Shown here: piece after piece, positions 10,021 through 19,910 of the stretch
Layout: every line of letters begins with the position of its first letter
Position numbering within the stretch: position 1 is the stretch's first letter
Source of the DNA: Tuctoria greenei
Taxonomy: Eukaryota > Streptophyta > Magnoliopsida > Poales > Poaceae
Reading direction: 5' to 3'
DNA length: 64,000 bases
Assembly: GCA_036927565.1 (NCBI GenBank)
Contig: JAYESD010000010.1
Coordinates: 43,021,298-43,085,297, forward strand
Notes under the pieces: model-generated
Told to the model about the DNA's origin: nothing
What the model saw: the letters and a program-made list of their open reading frames with translations, nothing else
The model's database searches: none
Position numbers and translations under genes: made by a program

Positions 10021-10577
10021 GTCGGACAAGCCTGACAAAAGTCAGACATGTCCGAAGTGGGTTTTAAGTCTGCAGAGAGAACTCGGACTTGTCCGAAGTC
10101 AAATTCGGACATGTCCGACGTGGGAAGTCCGAACCCCTCCAAAGAGGCCGACGGTTTCCTTTCCTTCTCTCTCCTCACTTCAAACCCTAATCTCCATCTC
10201 CCTCAAACCTCCCAAGGCGATCCACATTGCTTTTGAGGCTCTTGTGAGGAGTTCTTGAGGGAAAATCTCCCTCGGAGGAGGAGGATTCACATCCCCTTCG
10301 GAGTTCTTCAATCTTTTCTCCATCCGAAGGTATTTTTCTCATCTTTCCTCTCATTTCTAGATCTAGCGGCAAGTTTGCAAATTTATGCCGTTGAAATTGT
10401 TACTAGGCATGTTTACAACCTTGTTGCAAAATTTGGTCGGTAGAAAAATTGATTTGCTTAGTTTCCTTAGCTATTAGGGTCAATTCTGTACAGGTCAGAC
10501 AAGTCTAACTCTGAAATTCGGACATGTTCGAAATTCCTGAGTCAAACAAGTCTGACTTTCCAGTCAGACATGTCCGA
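10021..10577. repeat. Palindromic motif cluster between pol and env-like ORF
   Basis: Eight copies of the same near-palindrome as in the LTRs occur at about 10021, 10041, 10082, 10103, 10494, 10516, 10540 and 10562. They flank a roughly 350-bp spacer, just before the env-like ORF. Their presence outside the LTR argues against simple tandem duplication within U3. Confidence 0.88.
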
Positions 10578-10679
10578 TCCTGTATAACTCTGAGATCTAA
10601 TTTCTATCGAAACTATCAAGTTAATTGCTCTATCTCTCTTGCTTTGACTCTTACCTATCCTTGTATCTCTTCTTCAGCT

Positions 10680-12151
10680 ATGGGTCATGACAAGAGAGGC
10701 AAGGAGCCCGCGGGTCCCGATTCTTCGGCTCAACCATCAAAGCGACCAAAGAAGGTGGTTGCCAAGCGACCCGCGAGCGGTCAGCTCACCATTCACAGTG
10801 GTCAGGGGGCAGCTCGAGCTCCCAAGGGCAGCAAGAGATCGGACCGTTGGTCGTGCACTCTCCAGTTGGTGACACTCGACGCACGGCCGACAGGGTAAAC
10901 TACCGGAGAAACATCCACGACACCATGCACATGAGAGATGTGCGGTGTTATGACATGCCAAGGGAGAGCAAGGATCCCCGTTTCTGGTGCTTCTTCCACA
11001 TGGATTACTACCTGTCAGTCCTCACGACCAAGAAGAACCTAGTCACGGAGATGCAATGGGTTGATTGGAAGGTTGCATTGAAGAAGAAGGACTCCTATCT
11101 TCTCTTCAAGGGGGTGCTTGAAGCTTGCGAGCACCACGGAGTCAGCGAGATCATGGGTCTCCAATACCCATGGAACAAAGAAGTTATCCTCCAGTTTTAT
11201 GCAACTGTGTTCTATTGGGTTGACAAGCACGGCTTCACCTGGATGACCAATGGGGTGAAGTACGAAGTCAGCTATGAGGAGTTTGCCCGCATTCTCGGGA
11301 TGGAGGACAGCCTACAGCACTCACTGAAGATCCATGAGATGGATATAGTGAACCTCCTGGAGATGGAGAGTTTCTATGAGGATGGGTATCCAGCTGACCC
11401 TCCTCATATCCACGGCCTCAAGCCATTCCATGCCCTGGTGAACCGTCTGATAAGGAAGACCCTCTCGCCCAAGGATGGGGATGCCAATAGGATCAATCAC
11501 AACAGCAGAAATCGGATCCAGCTCTTGGCAGGGGAGCAGCAATTCAATGCTTTTGACTATATCTTCGAAGAGATTTACCTCGCCTCGGAGACGCCGGCTA
11601 GGTCTTGCTGCTATGCCCCGTACTTGATGAAGCTAATTGAGACGGTGTCCGGGAAGAAGTTTGTGAAGGATGTGCCTCATAGGCGCCTCGTGCCTCAGAA
11701 GCCTTCCAAGCTTCACCGCCCGATTCGAGCAGTTGCACCGGCACTGGGCTTAGCAGAGGGAGGACCCAGCTCCTCGAGGAGGAAGTCTGCTCAGCCTCCC
11801 AGCTCATCCTCCGTGCCCCAGCAGCAGCCGTCTTGCTCCTCAGGTCTGCTCAAGATCCTAAAGTCGATCTTCACCGTCTGCCGGTCGACTCAGCGCTTGG
11901 CAAAGAGGAACCAGAGGGACCTCGCTGCCATCAGGGAGCACCTCCAGCTTCCTCCAGTCGACGACGCCAACTCAGACGAGGATCCACCGGAGTTTCCGGA
12001 GCTCACCGAGGCGGAGATGGCGTTCTTCACCGGCACCGGCGCCTCTTCCTCAGCACCTCCTGCAGCTCACGATGACTCCGGCGAGGAGAGCGACTACGAG
12101 GAGGAGAGCGGTGACAAGGACAGCGACAACGACGAGGACGACACCGAGTAG
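10680..12151 (+). pseudogene. Env-like third ORF of the Sirevirus, frameshifted
   Basis: ATG 10680 opens a frame with a basic, nuclear-signal-like stretch (SKRPKKVVAKRP) that ends at TAA near 10898. The main frame (10847-12151, 434 residues) overlaps it in another register, so one base gain or loss near 10840-10850 probably split a single ORF of about 490 residues. The main part holds the conserved Sirevirus third-ORF block WNKEVILQFYATVFYWVD with FTWMTNGVKYEV, then a Ser/Pro-rich segment and a very acidic tail. Such proteins are called env-like by position; no signal peptide or clear membrane helix is visible, so an envelope role is unproven. A start at 10847 is possible but would lose the basic N-terminus. 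Confidence 0.72.
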
Positions 12152-12569
12152 ACTAGGTCTTAGTGTCCACTTTTCTCCTTTTTGGTGCCTTGATGCCAAA
12201 GGGGGAGAAGTATTAGTCTCTAGTGCTTTTTCTTTCTTGGACATGGACATGTATCTAGTCATATTTTCTATCGTCGTGTGTCTTGTACTTATTTGTCACT
12301 CGTTTATGGATGTTAATGCTTAATGATGTTTATTGATGCCTTATGATGATCATTATGATGCTTCATTGATCTCGTGTGCATTTCTTCATATTTATCATGT
12401 TGTTGCACACACACGAGCATATAGGCACCCCACGACGATTGGGTGTATATGAGTTGTTTTTATTGTTATTCCAAAAGCTCATATACACTTGAGACTCAAA
12501 ACTTCTATCAAATCTTATTTTTGTCGAAGACTTTAGTTGGTTGTCATCAATCACCAAAAAGGGGGAGAT
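12152..12569 (+). promoter_or_regulatory. 3' non-coding region and polypurine tract
   Basis: No gene is seen. The stretch ends with GTTGTCATCAATCACCAAAA followed by AGGGGGAGAT directly before the 3' LTR. The purine run is the primer for plus-strand DNA synthesis, and the preceding block is a known conserved Sirevirus motif. Confidence 0.88.
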
Positions 12570-14143
12570 TGTAAGTGCATCTAGGTCCCTTGTGGGGTTT
12601 TGGTGGATTGATGATGAACCATTAAAGTGCTAATGAACTTGGTTGAGCATGAGCGCAGATCCGAAGTACGGAATGGAGCTTTGAAGAAAGACGACAAAAG
12701 GAGAAAAGTTGTGGCGAAGAAGAATAGAAATAGGGTTTTCTATTTTCTCCTTGAGTCGTAGGAAAAACCGTACTATTAAGAGGGACACGACGCGTAGACA
12801 CTTAGTGAGTCATTCGGGTGCTCAACCCCTTAGTTGAAGTTTTTAGTAGGGCCTTTGTGGCTTGGGCGGACTTGTCTGACTTGTGAGGTCAAACATGTCC
12901 GAATTCCCTCTGTTGGAATTTGGACATGTACGAATCTGTAAGTCAGACATGTCCGAATTGGCACTGGAAGGGTTCCAGTGAGAGTCCCAGTGAAGTTTCG
13001 GACTTGTCCGAACCTGGGGGTCAGACATGTCCGAGATGGATCTGTTCCCAGGGACTAAGGAAAATTTTCTAAGTCCTAGAGAGTCAGACTTGTCCGAGTT
13101 CTATCTGTAGAGTTTCAGACATGTTCGGGATTGTATGTCAGACATGTCTGAAGTGACTTTGGTCAGACAAGTCTGAAGTGAAAGGCCTGACCTTTGAGGT
13201 CAGACATGTCCGACTTTGTGTCAGACATGTTCGAGGTGGCTTTTGGTGCACTATTTAAATTCCAACGGGTAGCCGTATGCTTTATGACATCAGCAATTCG
13301 GACAAGTCCGACTTTGTGTCAGACATGTCCGACGTGGACTGTGTCAAACGGCTCTAATGACCTTTTTGGAGTATAAATAGAGGATGGTTTCGACCCACCA
13401 ACCATGCCTAACACCCCAAAACAGTTATGAATGCCCATTTGAACTCAAGAACCTCTCTCCACTTGTTCTTCACTTCTAGAGCCCAAATTCGAATTTTTGG
13501 GAGAGTGAAGAGTGCTTTGTGAGGATTGGGAGAAACGGTTTGTTGAGGGGTTGAGCAACGTGTGATTCGCTAAGTTTCTTCGTGATTGCGTGTTTGTTGC
13601 TCTTGGGGTTCTCCCCTAGACGGTTAGGCGTCACACCGCAATTTCTTTGTGATCTCTTGTAATCGGGGAGTTTGTAACAATCTTTGTGATAGTGGAAGAT
13701 CGGGAGTTAGCCCGTGTGGCAACTCGTGAGGGGAAGGCTAGAGAAGGCCTGGTCCCTTGTAGACTCCTCAACGGGGATGTAGGATCCTTTGTGGTTCCGA
13801 ACCTCGGGATAAAATCATTTGTCTCTTGTTGTTCTTTCGTTCTCGCTAGTTTTGATTCTAGTATTTTTCCGCGTGCTATCTCTCCCTCAGCTTTCTTTCT
13901 ACTCCATACTTCGTGTAGAACTGCTAGGGATCGATATCTCTCACTAGATCACTTAAAAATTGGATTTTTGATCTGATCATGCAGATTATCTCGGACTTAT
14001 CTAACCCAGGTCAGACTTGTCTGACTTAGGTCAGACAAGTCCGACTAGAAGTCAGACAAGTCCGACTTCTCTGTTTACAGAACTCTGATTTAAGTTTAAA
14101 TTATCGATTATCGCCTATTCACCCCCCTTTTGGCCGCCTTTCA
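12570..14143 (+). repeat. Sirevirus 3' LTR
   Basis: It is the same sequence as 2649-4225 with a few dozen scattered substitutions and small indels (eye count), many of them C/T or G/A. It ends at CA 14143 and is followed by the target duplication CTGCG. Confidence 0.96.
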
Positions 14144-14819
14144 CTGCGACCTGCAGGCTACAGCACACCAGCGATAGTCGGGTCCTCACACAACAACTCT
14201 GCACCTGTGAAGGTCTTCACAAGCAGACAAATCATGGTGGCGGCACTGTCGCTCAGCTTTGCTGTGCTCCGCCATCTGCGGCTCTTCTCCTTGGCGGTCA
14301 TCGTCGTCTTCGGCATCGTGACCAGGGATGCCTCCGCGCTCACCCGGTAGGAGGGGGTGGGGGCAGCCACGTTGGGGGGGCCAATCACAGTGGGGTGAGG
14401 GTGGGGGGGCACATCCATGGTGCATAGTGGGGAGGGGTTGGGGGCACTCACCGTGGGGAGGGGGCGCCGGGAAGGAGGTGTTGGGGAGGAGGGGGAGGCA
14501 CAAGGGGAGGGGCGACGCAAGGGGAGGGGGCGACGGTGAGAGGTGGTGTCGCGGAGGGCGCCACTGGGGAGGGGCAACCGAAGGGGACGACACGGGGAGA
14601 GGGTGACGGGGAGAGGCGGCAGCGTACTTGGGAGGCAGAGAACGGCGGCGGCGACGATCTTCAGCAGCGACGACAGTCTTCAGCGGCGGTGGCGGTTGTC
14701 GATGGCGGCGCGGTGGAGGTGGCGGCGTGGCGCGGCGAGGCGGGGCGGTGGAGGCGGGTGCGCAGGCGGCGGGGAGTGGGGCGGGAAATGAGTTGGTGGG
14801 GCGGGGCGCGGGGTAGCTA
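14144..14819. other. GC-rich CACTA interior, possible captured exon
   Basis: Directly after the Sirevirus, a plus-strand frame at about 14150-14347 reads without stops through a hydrophobic segment (MVAALSLSFAVLRHLRLFSL, then AVIVVFGIV). It could be a captured membrane-protein exon, but the family is not recognised. From 14340 to 14820 the sequence is extremely G-rich on the plus strand and opens frames in several registers (for example a Pro-rich 261-residue minus frame at 14186-14971). These are composition artefacts rather than genes. Confidence 0.45.
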
Positions 14820-15122
14820 AAAATTTCTTGTCGACAACGGTGTAGGTTAACCGTCGTCGACAAGCCACTATTAGCGACGGTGAAATTTGGCAGTCGTCTA
14901 TTACGGCTCGGGTGGGACCAATTTCGGCCCATATTGACGATGGTCCATAATTGACGACGGTCGGCCATCATCTTAAAGTAATTGACGATGGTACTAGGTC
15001 AATCATCGTCAATTACGGGCTGATTGACGATGGTTATATTTAGCTGTCGTCAATTATTTAAAAGACGACGACCTTGTCGTCTATTATTTTGGCTGTCGTC
15101 TATTGTCGCGATTCCTGTAGTG
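14820..15122. repeat. CACTA subterminal repeats and terminus
   Basis: About ten copies of TTGACGACGG/TTGACGATGG/GTCGTCAATTA variants occur in both orientations, ending in ATTCCTGTAGTG at 15111-15122. In CACTA elements such repeats bind the element's own regulatory protein. Confidence 0.8.
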
Positions 15123-16810
15123 TTTCTTTTAGTATGCTCTTTGTAGAACTGGTTTACTGTTTATCAACCTTCAAAGATGTTTTTACTATGCATAATCAAA
15201 ATAATTCCCTGAACATTCCAGATACTAGGTCCCAATTCACCAATACAATTTGTCGGTTTGCACATTAGAAAAATGTCTACAAAGTCTTGTGATGGTGACC
15301 TGCTCAAGAAAATTGCTATTATAGTACCCCTTAACATGCGGCTTCCACCGAATAGTACTCGTAGGATGAGTTCGATAAAATAAGATTTTTAGCATTGACA
15401 CACTATTAAAATATGATTATAGACCAATTTAAATCGTATTAGCTCATTTTTAAAATTTTCAGACGACCTGAAATTATAGAATTACCCTCCTCCTAAGAAT
15501 CACGGTTTTTTGTCATTTCTCCTCTTTGTACTATCATAGGAGAAAATTGGTATTATATGACCCCTAAGATGCAGCTTCAACGTAAGATTAGCTTCAGTAA
15601 AATAGGACTCTCATTGTTGTCGTACTGTTAATTTAGAATCACAAACTAATTTAAGTCGCTTTAACTCATTTTTTCTATTTTCAGACCACCTAAAATAACC
15701 AAAATTACTATAGTTGGCCAACATGCCTTGACAGCCTCAGTCCGACAAGGCAAACAAGAGGCACCAGACCGGTAAGACGGACCTGCACCTCATCCTAGAC
15801 ACGACACGGAGTACTTTTACATGGGTCAGGTTGTGTTGTGCCGGAACCGAGCCAGCCCGAAGCTCAACAATAAAATAACAACTTTTTTTCTTTGAAATTT
15901 GCAACTTTGAATATAAGATATTTGAAATTTGCATAAGATTCATGCACATATTCACAATCACAAGTCATACATATATTCATATCACCAATGGGCCGATCGT
16001 AAATAGGTCGTGTTGTGACAGCCCAACAGACTTCTGCCTCGGCACAAGCACACCAAGTTTTGTGCTTTGTGACAGTCCGAGTCTGTTCAGCTCCGTGTTG
16101 GGCTGTGCTCATGTCAGACTAAAATAGCCATGTTTCAGACCAACCCATTTAGCCTGACCCACATCAGCTGTACAAATTACTCTCCCGAGACTCGAGTTTT
16201 TCCTTCCTTTCTCGTGTTTGGACTTCCATATGACTCATCCATTGCACCAATACGATCGCATGTGCTCCTAGCCGCCTACCTTGCCGCTGCTCCCTGCCGC
16301 CCGCTGCACCCCAACTGTCCGCAACAGCTTCACTGCTTGTCGTGCCCATGATGCCCGCCGCTGGTCACACCCTTGTTCATGTTAACCAGGTGAGCATAGG
16401 ACAGCCCCAGTCGTCTCCTTGCCCTTCTCCCTCCCTTCTATCCCAAAGCACACGAAATGAGCTTCCTCTCTTCCCTCAATTGGGTGGCTAAGTTTGGGGG
16501 TCATTCAGTTCACTATGTGTAGGACATTGCTTTTGATAAGGTATCTATTTAAGTAATCTTGTACAACATTTATGAACTACAAGTAATTTTCTTGTTCAAA
16601 GAAACTAGCTATCATGTTCTTATACTTCTTTCTACTTCACAGAAACAAGTTAATTCTTTCATGTGTGACTGTAATTTTAGGGTTTGGTTTTGATACATAG
16701 AATCTTCAACATATCTTTTTGTGCTTTGGTTTGGCTCCACCACTGTCGATATCCTCGATACCACGTATCTCTTCGTACTAGAAGAAGATGCGAGTTCTAC
16801 CTTCTAGTGT
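15123..16810. other. Repeat-rich DNA without a recognisable gene
   Basis: A unit of about 170 bp occurs twice with strong divergence (about 15308-15480 and 15541-15705), recognisable by phrases such as CAGACGACCTGAAAT versus CAGACCACCTAAAAT. From about 15745 to 16120 the sequence is rich in GTCGTGTTGTGACAGCCC-like phrases resembling a worn copy of the hAT-type element at 60498-61418. From 16440 to 16800 nothing is recognisable. Confidence 0.45.
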
Positions 16811-17567
16811 TGTGGACTTCCGGAGGCAACACGTGTCCCGCGGTGCCGGACCTGCCTCCCTCCATAGGGTGGCTCCGGCACTGCCACGTGTCCTGCAGTA
16901 CCGGATCTGCCTTCCTCCTTAGAGTGACTCCGGTGCTGTCACGTATCCCGCGGTGCCGGACCTGCCTCCCTACTTATGGGGCTCTGACCCTGCCACGTGT
17001 CCCTGGGTGTCAGACCTGCCTCCCCAACAGGGGAAGCTCCGGTGCTGCTACGTGTCTAGTAGCTCCGGACCTGCTACGTGTCACACGTCCGTATCTATGT
17101 CTACAACGGGAAGACTTCGGGATCTCCAACGGCGCAGACATTCAAGGACTATCAATCGACTGTTACAAGACTTGGTTAATGCGTCATTAATGCCATATTA
17201 ATGATGCACAATCAGATGACTATCAAGACGAGTAATGTTGTCGTTAAGGCACGTTATCACACTATTAACCACCCTTAACACTCGTAGATTGTATATAGGA
17301 TGGTTATTACAGCCGGGGCCACCCGTCAGGCCATGCCTCGTACTGTAACAGTCATTCCTTGACATATAAAAGGGTTACGCTGCACGATAGTAGGCAATCC
17401 AGACTAAGCTCAAGCTTACGCATTCTCATACAAGCAACACACACCCCGTGGAGTAGGGTATTACGCTCAGGCGGCCCGAACCACGTAAAACTCTTTGTGT
17501 CACCTTGCTCTTAGATCTTGGTTAGTGCCTCGCACCTCTTAGTAGTACCGGGGGAAGTGTCGTTAGC
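16811..17567 (+). repeat. LTR (solo or remnant) with tandem G-box units
   Basis: The likely start is TGTGGACTTCCGGAGG. Tandem units of about 55-60 bp (about 16830-17085) each carry a CACGTGTC-like G-box/ABRE core and a CCGGACCTGCC block; cores are at about 16830, 16883, 16940, 16993, 17049 and 17074. A TATA box, TATAAA, is at 17365-17370. A related sequence starts at about 63388, with its own TATA box at 63907. The 3' end is uncertain, and no matching second LTR or target duplication was found. Confidence 0.55.
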
Positions 17568-17589
17568 ACACTTTGACAACCACAATTTC

Positions 17590-18896
17590 TTTGAATTCAG
17601 GGAAACAACCAACCTTGTGGTGAAGTCTACCATGGTCCATATAGTTATTTCTATTGCACTTTCTCGTGATTGGCATGTTCATCAGTTTCACGTGAAGAAT
17701 GTCTCCTACATGGTACTTTATTAGGGATAGTTTATTGTGAGCAACCTACTGGTTTTCTTGATTCAGCTCAATTCGAACTTCATATGTCACTTCGAAAAAT
17801 CCTTGTATGATTTGAAGTAAGCTCCTTGTGTCTAATATTGCCACTTTGCTTCCCACATTATTTCACTCGAATTTGTTGGTGCTCCGTCGAACACTTATCT
17901 CTTTGTCTACCGCCATGCCTCAAACACGGCATACTTATTGTTATGTGCATTATATTGTATTGTTCTTATTGTCTCCTCAGTACCGCTGCTTTCTCATATG
18001 ATTGATGTTCTTTCTTTAAAGTTTCCGACGAAGGATTTGGGCAACCTTCACCATTTTTTGGGTATCTAAGTCGCAATGGTGACTTCTTTCTCTCTCAGCG
18101 GAAGTATATGTTGGATATTCTTAGATATGGCTGACTTTAAGTGATGTTATACTCTAGTTGATACATCTACTAAGTTATCTTCTGATGGTGTGTCTGTTTC
18201 GGATACTACACATTATGTGGTCTTGTTGGAACCCTACAATACCTTACATTCACAAGTCCTACCATTGCATATGCCTAACATCAAGTCTATCTCTATATGC
18301 ATGGCCCTCAAGAGCCACATCTTGCGTCGATGAAACGCATTATGAGGTACATCCGAAACACACTAGATTTTGGTCTGCAGTTACATCACTCCTTTATAGT
18401 GATTTGGTTGCATACTGTAATGCTAACTTGATTGGCTAACTAGACACACGTCACTCCACTTCTGGTTACGATGTCTTCCTTGAGATAATATAATCTCTTG
18501 GTCTTCTAGGCGTCACCAGACTATATTCAATTCCAATGTTGGGGCTGAGTACCGTGGTGTTGCTAATGTTGTGGTTAAGACTTCTTGATTGCTTGCACCA
18601 GCTTTTGGGAGAGCTTCACTATCCACTCTAGAAAGTTTTTTTAGTCTGCTTTGCTAAAAATAAGTGTGATTTATCTTCTAACTAATCCGGTGCAATATCA
18701 ATGGACCAAGCATACGAAGATTGATTAGCAGTTCGTCCATAACAAGGTAGCTACTGGAGCAGTTTATATTCATGTGCATAGCAGTTCTCAGTAATGTTGG
18801 TATCTTCACAAAGGGCTTCCAACATCACCTTCATTGAGTTTCGTTCTAGTCTAAACGTTCTCGCATATGTTTAGATTACGGGGGAGTGCTAGACAA
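17590..18896 (+). pseudogene. Ty1/copia pol relic (RT and RNase H)
   Basis: Fragments in several frames follow copia order. RT motifs include SIALSRDWHVHQFHVKNV (about 17635-17700), a degraded SLYDLKQAPC near 17800 and LGNLHHFLGI near 18040. RNase H remnants include a broken ISWSSRRQ and VGAEYRGVANVV near 18540. Stops and frameshifts are frequent. A polypurine tract ACGGGGGAG ends at 18896 and a 3' LTR beginning TGCTAGACAAATATG follows. The relic resembles the copia element at 32334-45358. Its 5' part is missing, apparently cut off by the LTR at 16811-17567. Confidence 0.8.
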
Positions 18897-19224
18897 ATAT
18901 GTATTGGGCCTAGGATAATCACAACCCACGTGTCTAGGGATTACCTGATTATTAATAAATCAATTATTCTTATCCACATATTTGTATCATCAAGAAAAAG
19001 TGGCTCAAGATACCAAGAAATGAAAAATAGATGGATAGGAAGTGGCTGGATGTGCAAGAAAGATAAGCCAATCAATTTTTTCCCTGAATTCCAAGAAAGT
19101 GTTGTAATATTGAAGAATGAGTTAAATTAATTCCACATGCAGAGCAAACGGCATGACTCCACACGCAAAAATGAAATTGAAAAAAGAGTAAAGTGGACTC
19201 ACGATACATAAACTTGTAATAATG
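18897..19224 (+). repeat. Start of the 3' LTR of the copia relic
   Basis: It begins TGCTAGACAAATATG right after the polypurine tract. It is AT-rich with no coding potential, and its end cannot be fixed because the 5' LTR is absent. Confidence 0.5.
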
Positions 19225-19910
19225 TGTTACTTAGATCACGAACTCTTAAAACACATTTACAACTTGCTAGACTAATCGAGTGCCTCACTATAGTTCCAAA
19301 TTACACATGGTGTGTCAGCGTGATGGACACGTCATGCAGAATGGGGACACATTGGACCTAATTATTTTGCAAAGAACTCCATCGTTTCCTCCAATTCATA
19401 CGCACCTTGTGATCTTTGTTATTTTACAAAGAACTTCCTAGGTCTCTGTTATTTCTGCCAGCGCTAAGGCTACTAGGAATTCAAAATCTCAACATTTTAT
19501 GTTAGATTGTATGAGATGAAATAGAAACTAAATTTTGAGTTGCCTGCATTGCTGCTCTGTTGTAGCGATCGTTACTGTAACAAATACTCTCGGACTCACT
19601 ACAGGAATAAAAGAGCTTTTTTCCGCCTATTTCACCACTTCTATTGTCGAGGATCGTTGGAGAGTCGTCGTTGATCACTGCCCCAACAGCTCCACCTAAT
19701 GGTTTGCCTACCAAACGAATGAAATGATGTCGCGCGTGTTTGAATCAGGGGAAACGAGGGGAGTTCTTCACAAAATAACTAGGTCTAATGGGTCCACTTT
19801 TTGTATGATGTGTCTGTCATGTTGGCACCACATGTGTGACTTAGAAATGTATTAAGTCATTTAATTATTTTAGGAACTTGTAAATACATTTTAGAACTTC
19901 ATGGATATCG
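19225..19910. mobile_element. Decayed long inverted-repeat element
   Basis: About 19235-19410 and the reverse complement of about 19735-19905 align over roughly 170 bp with many mismatches. Shared phrases are ACCTAATTATTTTGCAAAGA versus ACCTAGTTATTTTGTGAAGA, and GGACACGTCATGCA versus AGACACATCATACA. Long inverted ends suggest a Mutator-like or foldback non-autonomous element. Inside, CACTACAGGAA at 19597 resembles a CACTA terminus, but no partner end is found. No coding capacity is seen. Confidence 0.5.

Larger units (their letters stand above)
2649..14143 (+). mobile_element. Complete Sirevirus-type Ty1/copia LTR retrotransposon
   Basis: The 11,495-bp element has two long LTRs (1577 and 1574 bp, about 97% identical by eye), TG...CA ends and a perfect 5-bp target duplication CTGCG (2644-2648 and 14144-14148). 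In order it carries a PBS complementary to initiator tRNA-Met, gag, pol in copia order (protease-integrase-RT-RNase H), a 3' env-like ORF and a polypurine tract. The 755-residue Gag with a coiled coil, the env-like ORF and the GGTTGTCATCAATCACCAAA motif before the polypurine tract are hallmarks of the Sirevirus (Maximus/SIRE) lineage. The high LTR identity implies a recent insertion. It interrupts older CACTA-associated DNA. Confidence 0.96.
1..15122 (-). mobile_element. CACTA (En/Spm) transposon, left end outside the window
   Basis: The span is inferred from two signals. The left part carries a minus-strand tnp2 transposase relic. At 15111-15122 the sequence ATTCCTGTAGTG is the inverted CACTACAGGAAT terminus typical of CACTA elements, preceded by about 300 bp of direct and inverted subterminal repeats built on TTGACGACGG/TTGACGATGG. 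The orientation fits: tnp2 is read leftward, so its 5' end should lie to the right. With the 11.5-kb Sirevirus removed, the tnp2 start lies about 2.5 kb from the terminus. The left terminus and the 3-bp target duplication cannot be seen. It is also possible that two unrelated CACTA fragments are juxtaposed. Confidence 0.5.

Noticed and set aside
10847..12151. Treating the 434-residue ORF as a host gene
   Set aside because: It lies between pol and the polypurine tract of an element with perfect target duplications and carries the Sirevirus third-ORF block.
14186..14971. 261-residue Pro-rich minus-strand frame and several Gly/Arg-rich plus-strand frames
   Set aside because: They overlap one another in a G-rich block and have no conserved motif; the absence of stops follows from base composition.
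19597..19607. Start of a second complete CACTA element
   Set aside because: CACTACAGGAA is present, but no inverted partner terminus or transposase follows within the window.
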